Source of the DNA: Nectonema munidae
Lineage: Eukaryota; Nematomorpha; Nectonematoida; Nectonematidae
NCBI GenBank assembly: GCA_030549495.1
Contig: JAUIRK010000945.1
Coordinates: 1,819,501 to 1,883,500, forward strand
Length of the DNA: 64,000 nt
Direction of reading: 5' to 3'
Below the pieces are notes generated by a model. It was not told where the DNA came from. It was given only the letters and a program-made list of their open reading frames with translations, and made no database searches. Each line of letters opens with the position of its first letter. The stretch's first letter is position 1. The position numbers and the translations under genes are program-made. This document shows positions 40,500 through 52,599 of the stretch, one piece after another.

Positions 40500-41745
40500 A
40501 TAGAAAGTTTAAAAGAAGGTAAATCTGAAAGAAAGTAAAATAAGCTCAAATGAATTTCTCAAAAAATGATTCATATTTAGAGACCTGAAAATAAACCAAT
40601 TATGGAACACGTTTGGCAAAATACCTTTGAAAAACTTGAAAACAAAAATTGCAACTCTTAATTTGTACAGGTTATAAATTTTTAAAATTTTTTCTTCATA
40701 AAATAGTGATGAATTATGAGCAAGGTACAATTTATTGAATACCAATTTCATTTTTTGAGCAATTTTTATCAAGATTAGTGTGGCCCCAATTTTCCAAACT
40801 GTATGCAATATATGGCAAAAACAATGCTTTATAAATCAAAAATTTAATCTTAGTTTAGTTCAGTTTTTCAATTTACCTATAACACAGTTTAGTTTATTAG
40901 GGACAAATAATTTATGATTTTTCATATTTAACCTATTATCAATGACTAAACCAAGTAGATTAAATTCCTTTACAAATCTTATGCCGTTATCAGGAGGTTT
41001 TATATTACTGTAATTACTAAATAAAATAGCTTTACTCTTGATATTGTTCATTTTAAGAGAATTTTGGAAAACCCAATCATTTCTTTTGCTGAGATTTAAT
41101 AAACAAGGATCAATTTCAAAAGGAATAATCACAGTGACATCATCAGCCTACAATAGAATTTCATGATGACTATATTTGAATAAATCGTTTATAAAAATCT
41201 TGAATAAAATTGGTCCAAGAATTGAACCCTGTGGAACATCAGGTTTAATAGGTAAAAAATCGGACATGGTTTGATCAATAGTCACACACTGAAATCGATT
41301 AGTTAAAAAAAGAAGCTATGAGATTAACAGATTTATTACTGAAACCATATTGAAAAAGTCGATTCAGAAGCAATTAATGAGAAACGGAGTCGAAAGCTTT
41401 CGATAGGTCAAAAAAGACTGATAAAAAAGATTTAATATTAGCTAAATGAACAATTGAGATGGGTCGATAGTTAAGAGGGTCATACTTACTAGCTTTTTTT
41501 GTATACAGGGATGACATTACAGAACTTCAAGATATTGGAAAAAAGAGAAAACTCTAAGCAAGAATTGTAATTAATAAGTGGTCTACAATCAAGAATAATA
41601 TTGGACTGAGATTGAACATTGAAATATCATATATGTCTTCAGATTTGCCCTTATTCAATTCCTTTATTATAAATATTAACTTAGTTCTTTCAATTTTTCT
41701 GAATTCGAAAACAAGAAGGTGCATCCAGAAAAAATTTATCTTCAT
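40500..41745 (-). mobile_element. Decayed LINE copy (reverse transcriptase region)
   Basis: Minus-strand pieces include a GSILGPILFKIFIND-like block near 41200, ADDVT at about 41130, FNLLGLVIDNRLNMKNHK, YKALFLP and LENWGH. These line up with FLGILIDRRLNWKAH, YKALFLPHLLYS and INWGH of the intact ORF2 at 11871. Several stops and frameshifts show an old copy. Endonuclease sequence was not seen. Confidence 0.75.
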
Positions 41746-43221
41746 CTGTTATATGACATTTTTATTTAATTGGGAGGCAACAAAGCAATGGATGTGTTAT
41801 TTTTACTTTGAATAGTAAAATCTAACGGATCTTTAAGAAAAATAAAATATACTTTTTCGTGATTTTGACCAAAAAATTAAGTAATTACTAAATATTAAAA
41901 ATAAATGCTAAACTGATACAAACATAAATGAAGAGAAATGTAACAATTCAAAGCACGAATGATAAATGAAAAAAAAATCTAAGCACAGATGTAAAAAAGT
42001 AGCAAGTAGTCTTGTAAAAAGCAACGAGTCTTTGTAAAAAAATGTTAAAATATAGTTTTAGTGGCAAAACATTTTAGTTTATTATATTTTAAGGATAAAT
42101 CAATTTGAATTAAAAAGATAAATACTGGTCGAAACGTCAACGTTCCACAAGAAGAACATAAAAAAATTCGATACTAATTTGAATAAAGTGTTAAAATTAA
42201 TATTTTTAAATATTATTTTTATTTTAAGCTTAATAGCTCTAAGGTTGACAAATAATCAAATATTAAACAAAAAATAAATACAGCTTTCAAGTTTTACACT
42301 GTAAATTTTACATTAACTTTTCAGAAAAATATCTAATTATGAAATTGAATTAACACTAATGGAAAAAAGAAGCTTATATAACTTTATAACATGTTCCACA
42401 TGTGGAACGCTCTTAATCAAATTTTGTCCGCCTGTAAGTGGCTCTTCTAAAAATTCACGCTTATTGCATTAAAATAAAGCTCCTTATGCCAGAAGACAAA
42501 AAGTTAAAATACTAAGTAATTAGGGTACCTTAAAAATTAAGGATAATTTACTTTGTCTCCATGTTTTCTACCTTGCAAACTTTTAAGATACTATCATATT
42601 TTTAGTTTATATTTTTTAGGTTGTTTGATGCGCTATCCATACATAAGCCACCTAAGTTGGTTTACAGGAAACAGCACGCTACCCGGCACCATCTTATTTT
42701 TAAAAAATAATTGCTTACATTTATTTTAATAATATATAACACAGTATGTTGATATTTTGTATACTTGAATTCTAATCTTTTTATTCCAACCCTTATATGA
42801 GAAGCAAATGTGAATATTTATTCCTTTATTCTACTTTCTAAATTTTTTACCTTACTTTTTTTGTTTGGATTAGAAATAAGATTGATTTAATTAACAGAAT
42901 GTTTGATAGGATATATTTTAAATATATATAGATTAGCTACCATGAAAGATGTATCTTTGAACTTAAAAATTGTTGTAAGTAATTTTTTACAATAAATACC
43001 GAATTTTGTAATAAAATAAGACATAGATTTTATTGTAACTTCAATATAGATTTAATGAAAATGGTACAATAAATTATAGTAAAGAATATTCTTCTATAGC
43101 TGAACAGATAAGGATAGTCATGATCAGGAATCGAACCTAGACCATCTAAATTGATTAAAAAATAGTTATAAATTTATATTTATTTAATCGATTTTTCTCT
43201 ATTTATTTTCCTATTTTCAAA
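41746..43221. other. Non-coding DNA upstream of NDUFB8
   Basis: A B-box-like patch at 43127-43142 (GGTTCGATTCC on the minus strand) may be a SINE scrap. No other signal is visible. Confidence 0.4.
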
Positions 43222-43863
43222 ATGTCTTCTTTATTAAAATTTTCTCCATCTAAAAATTCTTTTTATTTTATTAAAAATAATTATAGAAATACACAATTAT
43301 TATTTAAAAAAATTGAAACTACAAATGATGATAGATATGGTGAACTTACTACTAAAAGTTCTTTTTATGCTCCTGGACCTTTACCAAAGAATGAAGAAGA
43401 AAGAAAATTTGCTGCTCGTAAATATAATATGTTAGAAGAAGACTATCAAAATTATAAAGACGATGGTCATGCACCTGGTGACTACCCCTATTTGCCTGCT
43501 GTTTCTTATGATTATAAAAAGAAGTGGTATCAAAATATGGATTGGGATGATTACAATAATTGTAGAAACTTTAATGAACCCATAGAGGAATGGTTCTTAA
43601 CAACGAAACAAACTTGGAATTCTGACGTCGCTTTTGACTTCATATCTTTCTATGATTGGCTTAAGTTTGTCATTATTTTTTATGTTCTAATTGGTTATGG
43701 TATTTACTTGGTAATTAGCCGTTTTGATAGGATATATGCTCCCGTTATGTGTGTTCAGTACCCACATACATCTTTAATTGATCTAAGATTTTATAATGAT
43801 TATGAAATCCTAAATGAAATGAAGGAAAATGATTATTATTCCTTTGAAACAGAAGAAGACTAG
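43222..43863 (+). CDS. NDUFB8: NDUFB8, complex I accessory subunit B8 (ASHI)
   Basis: The 213-residue frame begins with a basic leader (MSSLLKFSPSKNSFYFIKNN) like a mitochondrial targeting sequence. Then comes the family signature LPKNEEERKFAARKYNMLEE, DYQNYKDDGHAPGDYPYLP, matching mammalian PKTPEERAAAAKKYNM and [20 protein letters not shown]. One membrane segment follows at about residues 144-166 (WLKFVIIFYVLIGYGIYLVI) and then the APVMCVQYP motif, as in the family's single-pass topology. The human protein is 186 residues, so length is near normal. It is a structural subunit of the membrane arm of NADH:ubiquinone oxidoreductase. No intron interrupts it, and an AATAAA lies at about 43917. It could be the true single-exon gene or a retrocopy, but I see no 3' A-tail or flanking duplication. 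Codon use is strongly A/T-ending. Confidence 0.92.
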   Translation: MSSLLKFSPSKNSFYFIKNNYRNTQLLFKKIETTNDDRYGELTTKSSFYAPGPLPKNEEERKFAARKYNMLEEDYQNYKDDGHAPGDYPYLPAVSYDYKKKWYQNMDWDDYNNCRNFNEPIEEWFLTTKQTWNSDVAFDFISFYDWLKFVIIFYVLIGYGIYLVISRFDRIYAPVMCVQYPHTSLIDLRFYNDYEILNEMKENDYYSFETEED

Positions 43864-44619
43864 TTAGATAATATATTTGGCTTGGTTGTTTATTTTTTTA
43901 TTTCTAAGACATTTAAAATAAATATAAAATTATGTTGTTTTTTTTTATAATTTTATCACAGCTGCGCACATCTCATGGGGGGGGGGGGGTTTAAAAAGCC
44001 TTTTACCCCCGCCCGTTCGAATAATTTTGAACTCTCTCAATTCTATAACTTTATATTATTTAAAAGACTTGTTTGGCTTATGCGTAGATTTTTCATATCA
44101 CTTTTATTGTTAGGCTAAGTCTCAAAGAATATTTAAAATATTCTTTAGTAATTTCCGGCATGTTGATCCACTAGATTTTCTCATCTTCTATCACAGTGAT
44201 TCTATTTCTCTTTCTGTCTCCTCTGTTTTTCTCTTCCGCTTTCTCTGCTAAAACTCAATCACTCAAGCTCTCCTATCTCATTCAGCTCTCCTCTCCCTAA
44301 TTTGTATTTAGAGATAAATTAATAATAATTTTATTTTACCTCATTAGAAACTCATTTTTAGCGGAATATAAGTTCAATATTTTCAGAACCTTTTTTAGTG
44401 ATACCAAAGTTCAGCTATTTAAATTAATCATAGATTTTTGGTAAGAATTTAGTTCCATCAATTTTCAGGAGAGCTAACTCCATTTTTTGACTTTAATTAA
44501 CCCACTGGCTCTCTCAATTTGAAGTTTTCATATTTTAGTTTAATTAAATGCCCCAAATGTTTTCCAAAAATGAAAATTTCTTTATGCTTTTAAATGAAAA
44601 AAAAATAAAGTTATCAATC
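43864..44619. other. Non-coding DNA with a G13 run
   Basis: CAGCTGCGCACATCTCAT at 43960 is followed by G13 (43977-43989). It resembles the CAGGGGCGCACATCCTC ends at 51811 and 55457, so it is probably a transposon terminus. Confidence 0.4.
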
Positions 44620-45830
44620 TTTACAATTTTATATCAATGAATATTATCAGACTCGCGTTAAAAAAATGTCAACAAAGGTCACTTTTAATCTTTATCAGTT
44701 TACATTTTGATTTTTTACATTTGAAAACTTTAATTTTTTCAATAGTTATTTGGGAATGAATATTTTGACTAGCTATTCAGTTTAAAGGCAAAAATAGTCT
44801 ATTTGTTTAATAAATTGAGCAGAGATATTTTTTATAATGTTCGATTGTTAAATTTTGTAAGTAAGACTGTACATAATTAATTAAATAATTTTTTTACCAA
44901 AATTTGTTGATAATAATAAAAATATAATATGGAAACAAAATGTTTCAGTTGTTAAAAATGTACTTGATCTATTTATGACAGCTGTCAGAATTTTATTTGT
45001 AGACAGAAATAGTCAAAAAACGCAATGATTTTCTTGTTCTCGTATACTGTGATTTTTTTGATTTATGTTTGTTTAAATAGTTTTTTTATGATTTTGTGTT
45101 CTTAGACTTAAATAATTTTATGAAAAGTTATTAGACTACCGTTTTTTGTATACTATGATTCCTTACAAAGTGTAAAAAATACAAGCGTTACCAAATCACC
45201 CTATAAGGGTTAGCTACTTCAACGTTGGCTTTTGCTGCCTATAAAAACTTGAATCAAATAAACTATCTCTTTTTATGCCTCCTACTATTTTGAAATTATT
45301 CTGATAACAGACGGTTCCCTTTTTAAATAGTGAAAATTGCTTTATTACTTTATTTTGTCTCCTTTCTCTCTTATGTTAATTATGTAGCAAAATTTTCAAT
45401 TTTGAGTAAAAGGTAAAGGTGTGTTTTCATTGACAAGGCACTGAGGTATCGCTTATGTCCTATGAACAAATTGGTTTCGATGAGGAATCACATTCAGAGC
45501 CTTCCGTGCTGAGTCCATCATCTCAAACAACCTGCCATGCCACCCATAGACGTCAAATTAGTTTTCAAAAAACTTAAGTCATGCTGTACAAATTTGTAGT
45601 TTTTGTTGAAGTTCTATAACTTTTTCTGATAGACTTTTTTTCCTTAAAAGTTATTATAAAAGGCAAATCATTGCAAAATGTTAAAAGTTATTTTACTTTT
45701 TATAGATTTTTGTAGCTTGCACCAATTTAGCCTTTAGACTATTTTTGAATGATGCTGATAAAAATGAAGTAATGCAATCTTAATTTATTGTTTGATTTTT
45801 GTTTACATAGTTTTATCTTTATTTTATACC
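44620..45830 (+). repeat. Left arm of a large inverted duplication
   Basis: Read forward, this matches the complement of 56940-58380 over its length: TATTTGGGAATGAATATTTT, GACAGCTGTCA with its flanks, TTTTGAAATTATTCTGA, and AAGTTATTATAAAAGGCAAA. A SINE (45412-45546) is included in both arms. The GGTC element present in the other arm (57573-57918) is absent here. Confidence 0.85.
45412..45546 (-). mobile_element. SINE, second subfamily
   Basis: Minus-strand order: GGGTGGCATGGCAGGTTGTT, TGAGATGATGGACTCAGCAC, a B-box-like part (GAATGTGATTCCTCATCG), then ATAGGACATAAGCGATACCT and TGCCTTGTCAATGAAAACAC. The tail is shared with the SINE at 3204, but the tRNA-like head differs, so it is a distinct subfamily. 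Confidence 0.65.
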
Positions 45831-46338
45831 CTTTTTTGAGAGTCTAGCTAACTTACACTTATTCTTATATACTAAAAAGAATGAAAAAATTCTAATACCA
45901 AGTTTTCTAACTTTAGTTCTGTTTTACATTTTTGATAGAAATTAGAAATTACCACATAAAAGTTATGTAATTTAGATGTGTTTTTTTTTATTTATTTTTC
46001 TAAATAAAACATTTTTTAAGAAGAAGAAATGGAACAACTGAAAATTAATGAAAGATTTTTTTCATTCAATTAAATTTTCAATTTTTTTTATTGTTAATTG
46101 ATACTTTATTCTTTTCTACACATAATTTGGAGATGGTGCGCATCTATTTGAAGGGAGAAAGTTTGGTTATGCATGTTGCTATTTATAAGTCCTCATTCAT
46201 TGTTGACGTTAAGCTTAATAGCGCGGGGGTTAAAGTTTACATTAAGGTTAATTAAGAATGAAATAGAATAGACAAGAGAGGAGTAGGAATCCAGGAAAAT
46301 TTGTTGTCTTTTGGAAGACGCTCATTTTCAGATTAATA
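45831..46338. other. Non-coding DNA
   Basis: T-rich DNA only; no gene or clear element. Confidence 0.4.
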
Positions 46339-46738
46339 CAGTCAGTTTTCAAATTCCAGGGATAGGTTGTTCCTAACATAGCATGCCCTAAATTGTGTAT
46401 ACTTTCTTAACCGTTATAGCATGTATCAAATATTATTTATTAATAACATAAGATATTGCATGCCTTCTATGTATTTTTGTAGTATATCTCTTTTATAATC
46501 ATATTCTTTTATTTAGGAATTAGCTACATTCTGTGGTGCCGGTTTTTTATCCTGGTTTTCTTCCTCCGAAGAATTCAAAGGTTTTTACGGTTAGGGCGAC
46601 CCGATTCTAACCTTGTAAGTAATCAAGCTATCACTAGACATTAAGATTGTTCCAAAATTGGGAGCGTTAGCGTTAGGATTGTATCGAGACAATATTGTAT
46701 CGGATAGTTGGTGTTGTCGAATGATCGAGGTCTGACTG
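46339..46738. mobile_element. Possible pogo/Tigger-like element between TA dinucleotides
   Basis: The right end, read inward on the minus strand, is CAGTCAGACCTCGATCATTC, very like pogo/Tigger termini. The left end shares only CAGTCAG. TA lies on both sides (46337-46338, 46739-46740). Seven matching bases are few, so the left limit may be wrong. Confidence 0.4.
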
Positions 46739-46740
46739 TA

Positions 46741-48687
46741 TTAGCAATAAGTCTTCCAATACAAACTTTTCATATGGTATTCACAAGACAAACATTTTTC
46801 AGGTCCAAACACCAAATACTGAATCGGCTCAACCAAGAATTCTGTTTTCCGCAAACATTTACAAAAGAGATCGTTTTTAGAGTCATTGTATTGCGATAAG
46901 GCTTTTTATCACTCATGCAGTTCTTACTAAAACATTCCAATCTGAAAGAGCATTTGTGACCAACGGTGGTTTCAATAACTGGTGAAAAGCAGTAATGAGG
47001 GATAGAGAATTTATTACATGCAATGAGTAGTCGTAATGGGAAAGTCTCAAACGAAAAAAATCTGGAGTAATCTGAACTATTCATTCAATTTTAGTTCTTG
47101 TTTACCAGTCTATCTTCGTCAAAAACCGTATCTATTTGAAAATTTTATGAATTTGAAATGTTCTATCGCTGGCATAATGAAACTTCTGATTCATCAAATT
47201 GTGGTGAATTTGATGAATTTATCATGTATAAATCCTACTTGCAGAGAAATGCATGCTAGAGTTTGAGAAAAGCTTTAAACCTGCTAATCATTTGTCCTCA
47301 ACATCATGTGAAAATTTTGTTCTAGCCCAAAGCGATATTCACGCGATTAGAGACAGAATAGACGAATTGGCAATCTTCTTAATCCTAATAGTTGTGTTAT
47401 CATCTTGTTAAGCTAGAAGGTAGTGTGATGCAATTACAATTAGAAACAAGATGTTTTCAACTTGATAACATCGCTGGAGTTATGGTGGGATTGAGAGCTT
47501 AGAGTGGAAGTATAATGTCGGTATGTTTAAAAAATATAATGGTGGTGTGTTCATGCGAACAAATTCTAATAAATTTTCAAATTATTTAAAAAAATTTGCG
47601 CCTTCCTTAAAATTTTGAGGATGTGCCCCTCTGCCATATCACTATAATTTAAAGTTTCTTATTCCTTCTACAATTCTAAGAGAAGTAGCTAGAGAAATAT
47701 TTTTTGCATTTAAAAAATATGACCGTATTTCAATATTGATACTAAGAAAATCGACATTTTGTTTTCTACCAAAGCTTGCAGATTTTTGATGGCAATCATT
47801 TACATCTCGAATATGTGCACTTTTTTATTGTAAAAAGTAGTAATCATTCACCCTTGAACTCATAAACATTTTTGAGCATAAAAATGATAAAGCATCATTG
47901 TAATGAACATATGTGGAAAGGAATCGCCTTCAATTGTGATTTTTTATTCACAACAAATAAATCTTAAAGCGATGATCCAGCATGAATACAACTCCGAATA
48001 CTTGAAAATTTAAACCCAACTGTTACTTTCAGTTTCGACTAAACGAAGAGCACCACTCATATGACTACAAAAATTCTCCTTAAATTATCTTACTCCGGTC
48101 CTTAAAATCATAACATTTTTATGTAAATTGTTGATATGAATTGCGGATGCTTAAAGAATGCATAATAATAGTTAGCTGATCTAAACACATTTATCTTTGA
48201 ATATTAACTTCTCTTTCTAAGCTAAACAAAATTTTAAAGTGCCACAAAGCTGAAAGAAGCAGTTCAAAACAAAGGAATCCTTTTATTTAGTTTTTATTTC
48301 GTAGAAAAAAAAACTTTAACAAGCACTTTTTGTTTTGTTTTATAGTAAATTTAACAAGTAGGGACAAAGAAAACATTTGTTGTAAAAAAACATCAAGTAT
48401 AATTATTGAACATAAATTATATAAAAATTGCTACCACGAAGATGACGTGAAAAATGCATAGAACAGAAATATAAAATTTATTTAATTTGGAATCGATCTG
48501 CAAAGGGAATAAATTGATTTCAAAATTGTACAAGTGAAATCGAATGAAACGAATAAAGATACTTTGCAAATATCACTAGTGTGTGTGTGTGTGAAGTAGC
48601 AGCATAACAACATTTGGGCATTTCATAACAAAGGAAAGTAATATTGCAAATGGAATGTGGGTGGTGCTTGTGCACGTACAACACGAA
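46741..48687. other. Non-coding DNA, includes a hAT-like end and arfaptin 3' flank
   Basis: TTTGAGGATGTGCCCCTCTG at about 47614 is the complement of the CAGGGGCGCACATCCTCAAA type of end. (GT)n is short at about 48582. The stretch 48300-48687 is probably the 3' UTR side of arfaptin. Confidence 0.35.
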
Positions 48688-49024
48688 TCAAATGGCTTTG
48701 TTCAGCCAAGAAGGCGTGCTGTCCGTCTTGCTGGACACGCGCTCGTCAAGTTGCTCGCCCATCTGTTTGAAGACGACACTGAGCGCTTGTGCACTGTTGG
48801 AATGGTGGGTGAAGAGGATGTTGGTGAGGTAGGCCAGCTGTCGCCTCAACACCTTCACTTTGTTTTCGTGCAGCAACTTCAGCTTCACGATGACATCCGA
48901 GCGCAGTTTGTCAAACTTCTCTTTGTGCTGCGAGAAGCTTTCTTTCGCGCTGTTCATGTCCTGCATGCTGATTCCCTGCTTCACAGTCTCGTCCAAGTCA
49001 TTGCGGTACGCATCATACTCCAGT
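48688..49024 (-). CDS. ARFIP: Arfaptin, last coding exon (end of the BAR/AH domain)
   Basis: The acceptor is CTCTTCTCTTTTTAAG (AG at 49026-49025); the frame enters in phase 2 and ends at TGA, 48690-48688. It encodes LEYDAYRNDLDE, FSQHKEKFDKLRSDVIVKLK, LLHENKVKVLRRQL and a C-terminal PSWLNKAI. Vertebrate arfaptins have [40 protein letters not shown] and PSWLEEQ in the same order and at the same distance from the end. The acidic stretch before FSQ is short compared with the vertebrate proteins. The exon is much richer in G+C than its flanks. Confidence 0.93.
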
Positions 49025-49889
49025 CTTAAAAAGAGAAGAGGGTGAAAATCCTTGGTGTGCTCGTCTGAACTAGTGGTGCGCGGATCAAGCACGAGTAATG
49101 GAATTTTTTAATAAAACACAAACGATTCTCGACATTTTAAGCAAGAAATTTTTTGTGACAACCAATACATTATTGATTTAAACATTGTTTTAAAGCCAGT
49201 ATATTAGAAGGGAAAATATAATAAAACAATGCTTTGAAATTGATAGAGTAATTTGTTTAAAAAATAACTACCTATTCAGATATAAATGAATAACTTACAA
49301 ATCAACTATACTATTATTATTTATTTTTTATTACCACCCTTAGCGTTTGTTAACATTAAGTCCTCTTCAAGCGGTTTTCAGCATTATAGCTCGTTTAGGC
49401 TTCATCAATAGAATATAAGTTCTCACTAAGAACATAACCTGCATCTCGGAGGAAGCGAATATCCCCTACGTTACCATTTATTAATTTGTTAGCTGTTTAT
49501 CTCTAGCTAGCGCATAAAATTATTTGTTTTTTTTCAAAATTTTAAATTTATTCTAAAAAGTAGACATTTTACATCACCTATTTTAATGTTTCACTTTTTT
49601 CAAAAAGTCAAATCTATAGATTAAGAGAACACTCAGAAGAGGAAATAATCAAAAGTGCTTTTTATGAGTGTTGAATACGCTTCTGAATCAGGATAAATTG
49701 AAACTGCTCGTTATAGACAAGTCTTCGTTTAATAGAAGTGGTACTTAAAGCATGTCTGCCTGGAAAATTTCAGTTGTGACAATTATTTTCTAAAAAATTA
49801 AGCAATCAGCAACGAATTGCTTAATCGGAAGCGTGATTAGACGTTTTTGTGGAATGATCGCATCACTAGTCTGAAGAACTTTGACGAAC

Positions 49890-50047
49890 CTGGCAAACTC
49901 AAGACTTCTGATAGTGAGAAAGGTGTCCTCCATTGTTTTGTAGATGAGCGTGCTCAAGTCTGAGACAAAGATTTCCAAGGAAGTTGTCAGAGTTTCAAGG
50001 CTTTGATACATGATGCGCTGAGTTTGGATATTGTGATTCAGTTCACA
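49890..50047 (-). CDS. ARFIP: Arfaptin, middle exon of the BAR/AH domain
   Basis: The acceptor is TTTTTTTCACTAG (AG at 50049-50048) and the donor GCCAG then GTTCGT (GT at 49889-49888). It runs from phase 0 to phase 2, fitting both neighbours exactly. It reads CELNHNIQTQRIMYQSLETL, LEIFVSDLSTLIYKTMEDTF and LTIRSLEFAR. The vertebrate counterpart is YNAETQKLLCKNGETL, FFVSSINTLVTKTMEDTLM, TVKQYEAAR. KTMEDT is the family landmark. The joined codon gives AR-LEYDAYR as in other arfaptins. Confidence 0.9.
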
Positions 50048-50458
50048 CTAGTGAAAAAAAACATTGAGAATTAGAACATTATTTTTCGATTCAGTTTTAA
50101 AAATGATAGATTATTACTTGCTAAAACAAAGTTATAACTGGCGGTGCATAAAAGTAAGGCTGACTGCAATATGACTTGAAGGTTTATAAAAATTTCAAAT
50201 GTAGTTCTCCTGTTCCCTCCTACAGAATTCCAAAAAGTAGCAATACGATCTGGCAACACTGTTTCGGGTATACCCAGGCCCATAGCCAGAAAAAAATTAG
50301 GAGAGGCCAAAAGCAAACACATATTAGCAACAGGACCCCAAATCTCTATATCCTATCATATCTTTGCATAAATATTTCCTTCCTCAGTCAGGCATCTGTA
50401 GACAAGACTATGGAGTTTTTTGTTCTGCATTTAAGAAACAAAAGTTCAAGGTGAATAC
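50048..50458 (-). other. Arfaptin intron with a hAT-like end
   Basis: CAGGCCCATAGCCAGAAAAA at 50276 looks like a hAT-type terminus followed by a purine-rich stretch; the other end was not found. Confidence 0.35.
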
Positions 50459-50832
50459 CTCCAGGTCAGGGATCGTGAGGATGAGTTTTTCGAAAGCACC
50501 AGCTAAGCCTTGGTGACTGGCTTTGCTTTGCGCCAAATGCGAAATGAAGGCTTTGGTGAAGCGCAAAACCTGAGAAAGGGTGTTTTGGGTTTTGCGCAAC
50601 TCTGCAATCTCCTTCTCCAACTCGACATCGAGAGTGCGGTCCCTCTTCCCCAAAACTTCGGCAAATAACTGGCGCGTGCACTTGTACGTGGACACGCTCC
50701 ACGACTTCAACTCGTCCAGCTTAACCGGAATGTCGTGATTGATGGCTGAGAGGGCGGCCCCTTTGAGCCCACTGCAGCCTTCATCCGCATTGCTCGCCTC
50801 ACTTCTTGAGTTCAGTGAGGGTGGTGCTTCCG
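50459..50832 (-). CDS. ARFIP: Arfaptin, exon with the start of the BAR/AH domain
   Basis: The acceptor is ATTTTATTTTAG (AG at 50834-50833), phase 1; the donor is CTGGAG then GTATTC (GT at 50458-50457), phase 0. The first 40 or so residues are a variable Ser/Ala-rich linker. The domain begins at LDELKSWSVSTYKCTRQLFA, matching KWCVTTYKCTRQLLSE of arfaptins, and continues LGKRDRTLDVELEKEIAELR and QNTLSQVLRFTKAFISHLAQ. Arfaptins form crescent-shaped dimers that bind Arl1, Arf and Rac GTPases and curve trans-Golgi membranes. With the two exons downstream it gives about 288 residues, the whole AH/BAR core. Exons for the N-terminal region, ending in phase 1, should lie above 50832 and were not identified. 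Confidence 0.92.
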
Positions 50833-51960
50833 CTAAAATAAAATATTATTGTTATAGTTTCTTGCAAAAATGCCGAAAGCCTGGTTTTACCCGAGCTTAA
50901 CCGATTTGATCCGACAAGTAATTAGAAGACGCAGACTATTTATTGATTTTTAACTCATTTTATATCAGAAAAAGCATAGTCGACATTAAAAAAATAAAAT
51001 CGCCTACGTTTTTAAAGGCTCTTTAATACAAATCTTCTGCTTTACATTAGATTTTGTCTGATTATTCTGTTCGTTAACGGGTTAATCAAGAACTTGCAAT
51101 GGGGTGAAATTAGTTTACCCCTTAGGGTCATCAGTGTAGGAAAATGAAATGCGTCTTCTTTAAGTACTATAAAACCGACATCAATTTTTATAAAGTTTTT
51201 ATCTCATTTCAAACAAAATTAAAAAAAATTCTACTAAAATTTAGTTTTTTTGAATTGGATTGAAATTTTAGGCTTTCTTATTGTAGGAAAAAATATGAGC
51301 ATTTAAATTTAAATTGATTTTATAGTTTCAAATGTTAAAATTTTAAAGATTACATTTTCCCTGGGAGTATTCTCCAGCATTTTCATTCTCAGTTCAAATA
51401 AAAAAATTCCCTTTTTTTGAACTGATAGATTACACTAATAAACGAGATAGTGTAAGCTAGGGGCTAACAACAACAGCATCATTCCATATCACACCTTATC
51501 ACCAGACAACCATAATTATTGAACTAATTATGATAAAATATAAAACTTTATTGCTGCTTTTGCAAACTAGTTTCGCAGTATAAACTCCTTTTTCAAAGCA
51601 AATATATAAATGATAAAATAGTGAAAATGAGATGTAACGAGAATGAGGATTTTTTTAACTCTATTAAAAAATAATTATAAAAAAAATGCGTAAGGATGTG
51701 TGGCAAAATAGTATGAAACGAAATTTACGTTAAAATGGAGTGCTGTAAAAATTTCAAAAGATAACTTACTTGTGATAGCTGAGAACAATTTATATTATAT
51801 GTATAACTCAAAGGCGCGCATCCTCAAAATTATAAAAGGGGGAGAGGTCAAACTTTTTTTTTATAATTTTTATTTTAAAAGAATTTGTGCGTGAAACTCA
51901 ACCGTGAAACAAGTAAAGTAATATGGAAAGTCTACTCCGAAGCAAAAAGAATTGCTTTCC
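50833..51960. other. Non-coding DNA, probably arfaptin intron
   Basis: 51655-51800 resembles 21560-21690 in direct orientation. AGGCGCGCATCCTCAAAATT at 51813 is another copy of the CAGGGGCGCACATCCTC type of end. Confidence 0.4.
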
Positions 51961-52189
51961 TTAATTCAAAATCTTCTGAAGCCTAGGTTTAGGAAAACAT
52001 TCAAAAATTAGCATTTGCACATTCTTAATAACTTTTGGATGAGACACGTCGAAACAGCGTCCTATCCACCAGCCAGCTATGTCCATGTCAGCTAAGAAAT
52101 AAAAATCATCGCCCTTGACGCTTTGAGGACCAGAATTTTTAAGACCAATCACCTGCGTTCTTTGTATATTGGTACACTGACGTCAAAGC
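51961..52189 (-). other. Open segment next to a SINE, product unknown
   Basis: A less AT-rich open frame on the minus strand ends at TAA, 51963-51961, and includes GDDFYFLADMDIAGWWIGRC and FDVSHPKVIKNVQMLIFECF. A good acceptor (TTTTTATTTCTTAG) occurs inside it, before CTGACATGG, so it may be the last exon of something. I do not recognise it and the SINE at 52222 complicates the upstream side. Confidence 0.2.
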
Positions 52190-52221
52190 AGTCTTCAAAG
52201 GTCCCAATTCTGCTGGAAAAA

Positions 52222-52352
52222 AGTGTTTTCATTGAAAAGGCATAATTGCGCAACTTGTATCGAACTATGAAGAAAGTAGGCTTGATGCGGGTTCGAACCC
52301 AAGACCTTGAGTTATCGAAACCAAGTATCCAACCAACCTTACTCACGCCACC
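52222..52352 (-). mobile_element. tRNA-derived SINE
   Basis: On the minus strand: GGCGTGAGTAAGGTTGGTTG (A box), CTCAAGGTCTTGGGTTCGAA with CCCGCATCAAGCC (perfect B box), CTACTTTCTTCATAGTTCG, then GCGCAATTATGCCTTTTCAA. It is one of the best preserved copies, 110 bp from the next one. Confidence 0.82.
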
Positions 52353-52461
52353 CAAATTTAATTATACCCAAATAAACATACGATATGTATTATAAAATAT
52401 AAGATGTGTTTAAAAAGCAAACAAAGAACTCTGATAATGAGCGATTCATTATTAAGGTAAG

Positions 52462-52599
52462 TACCATGGGGTGTTTTCATCGAGAAGGCACAATTGCGGC
52501 GCTTGTATCGAACTATGAGGAAAGTAGGCTTGATGGGGGATCGAACTCAAGACCTTGAATTATCGAATCCAGCATCTAACCAACCCTACTCACGCCCCT
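52462..52599 (-). mobile_element. tRNA-derived SINE
   Basis: Minus-strand order: AGGGGCGTGAGTAGGGTTGG, TTAGATGCTGGATTCGATAA, CAAGGTCTTGAGTTCGATCC, GCCTACTTTCCTCATAGTTC, GCCGCAATTGTGCCTTCTCG, ATGAAAACACCCCATGGTAC. Nearly identical in order to the copy at 3204. Confidence 0.82.

Noticed and set aside
43127-43142. B-box-like GGTTCGATTCC on the minus strand, possible tRNA gene or SINE
   Set aside because: No A box or acceptor stem fits around it, so not a tRNA; too little is left to call a SINE.
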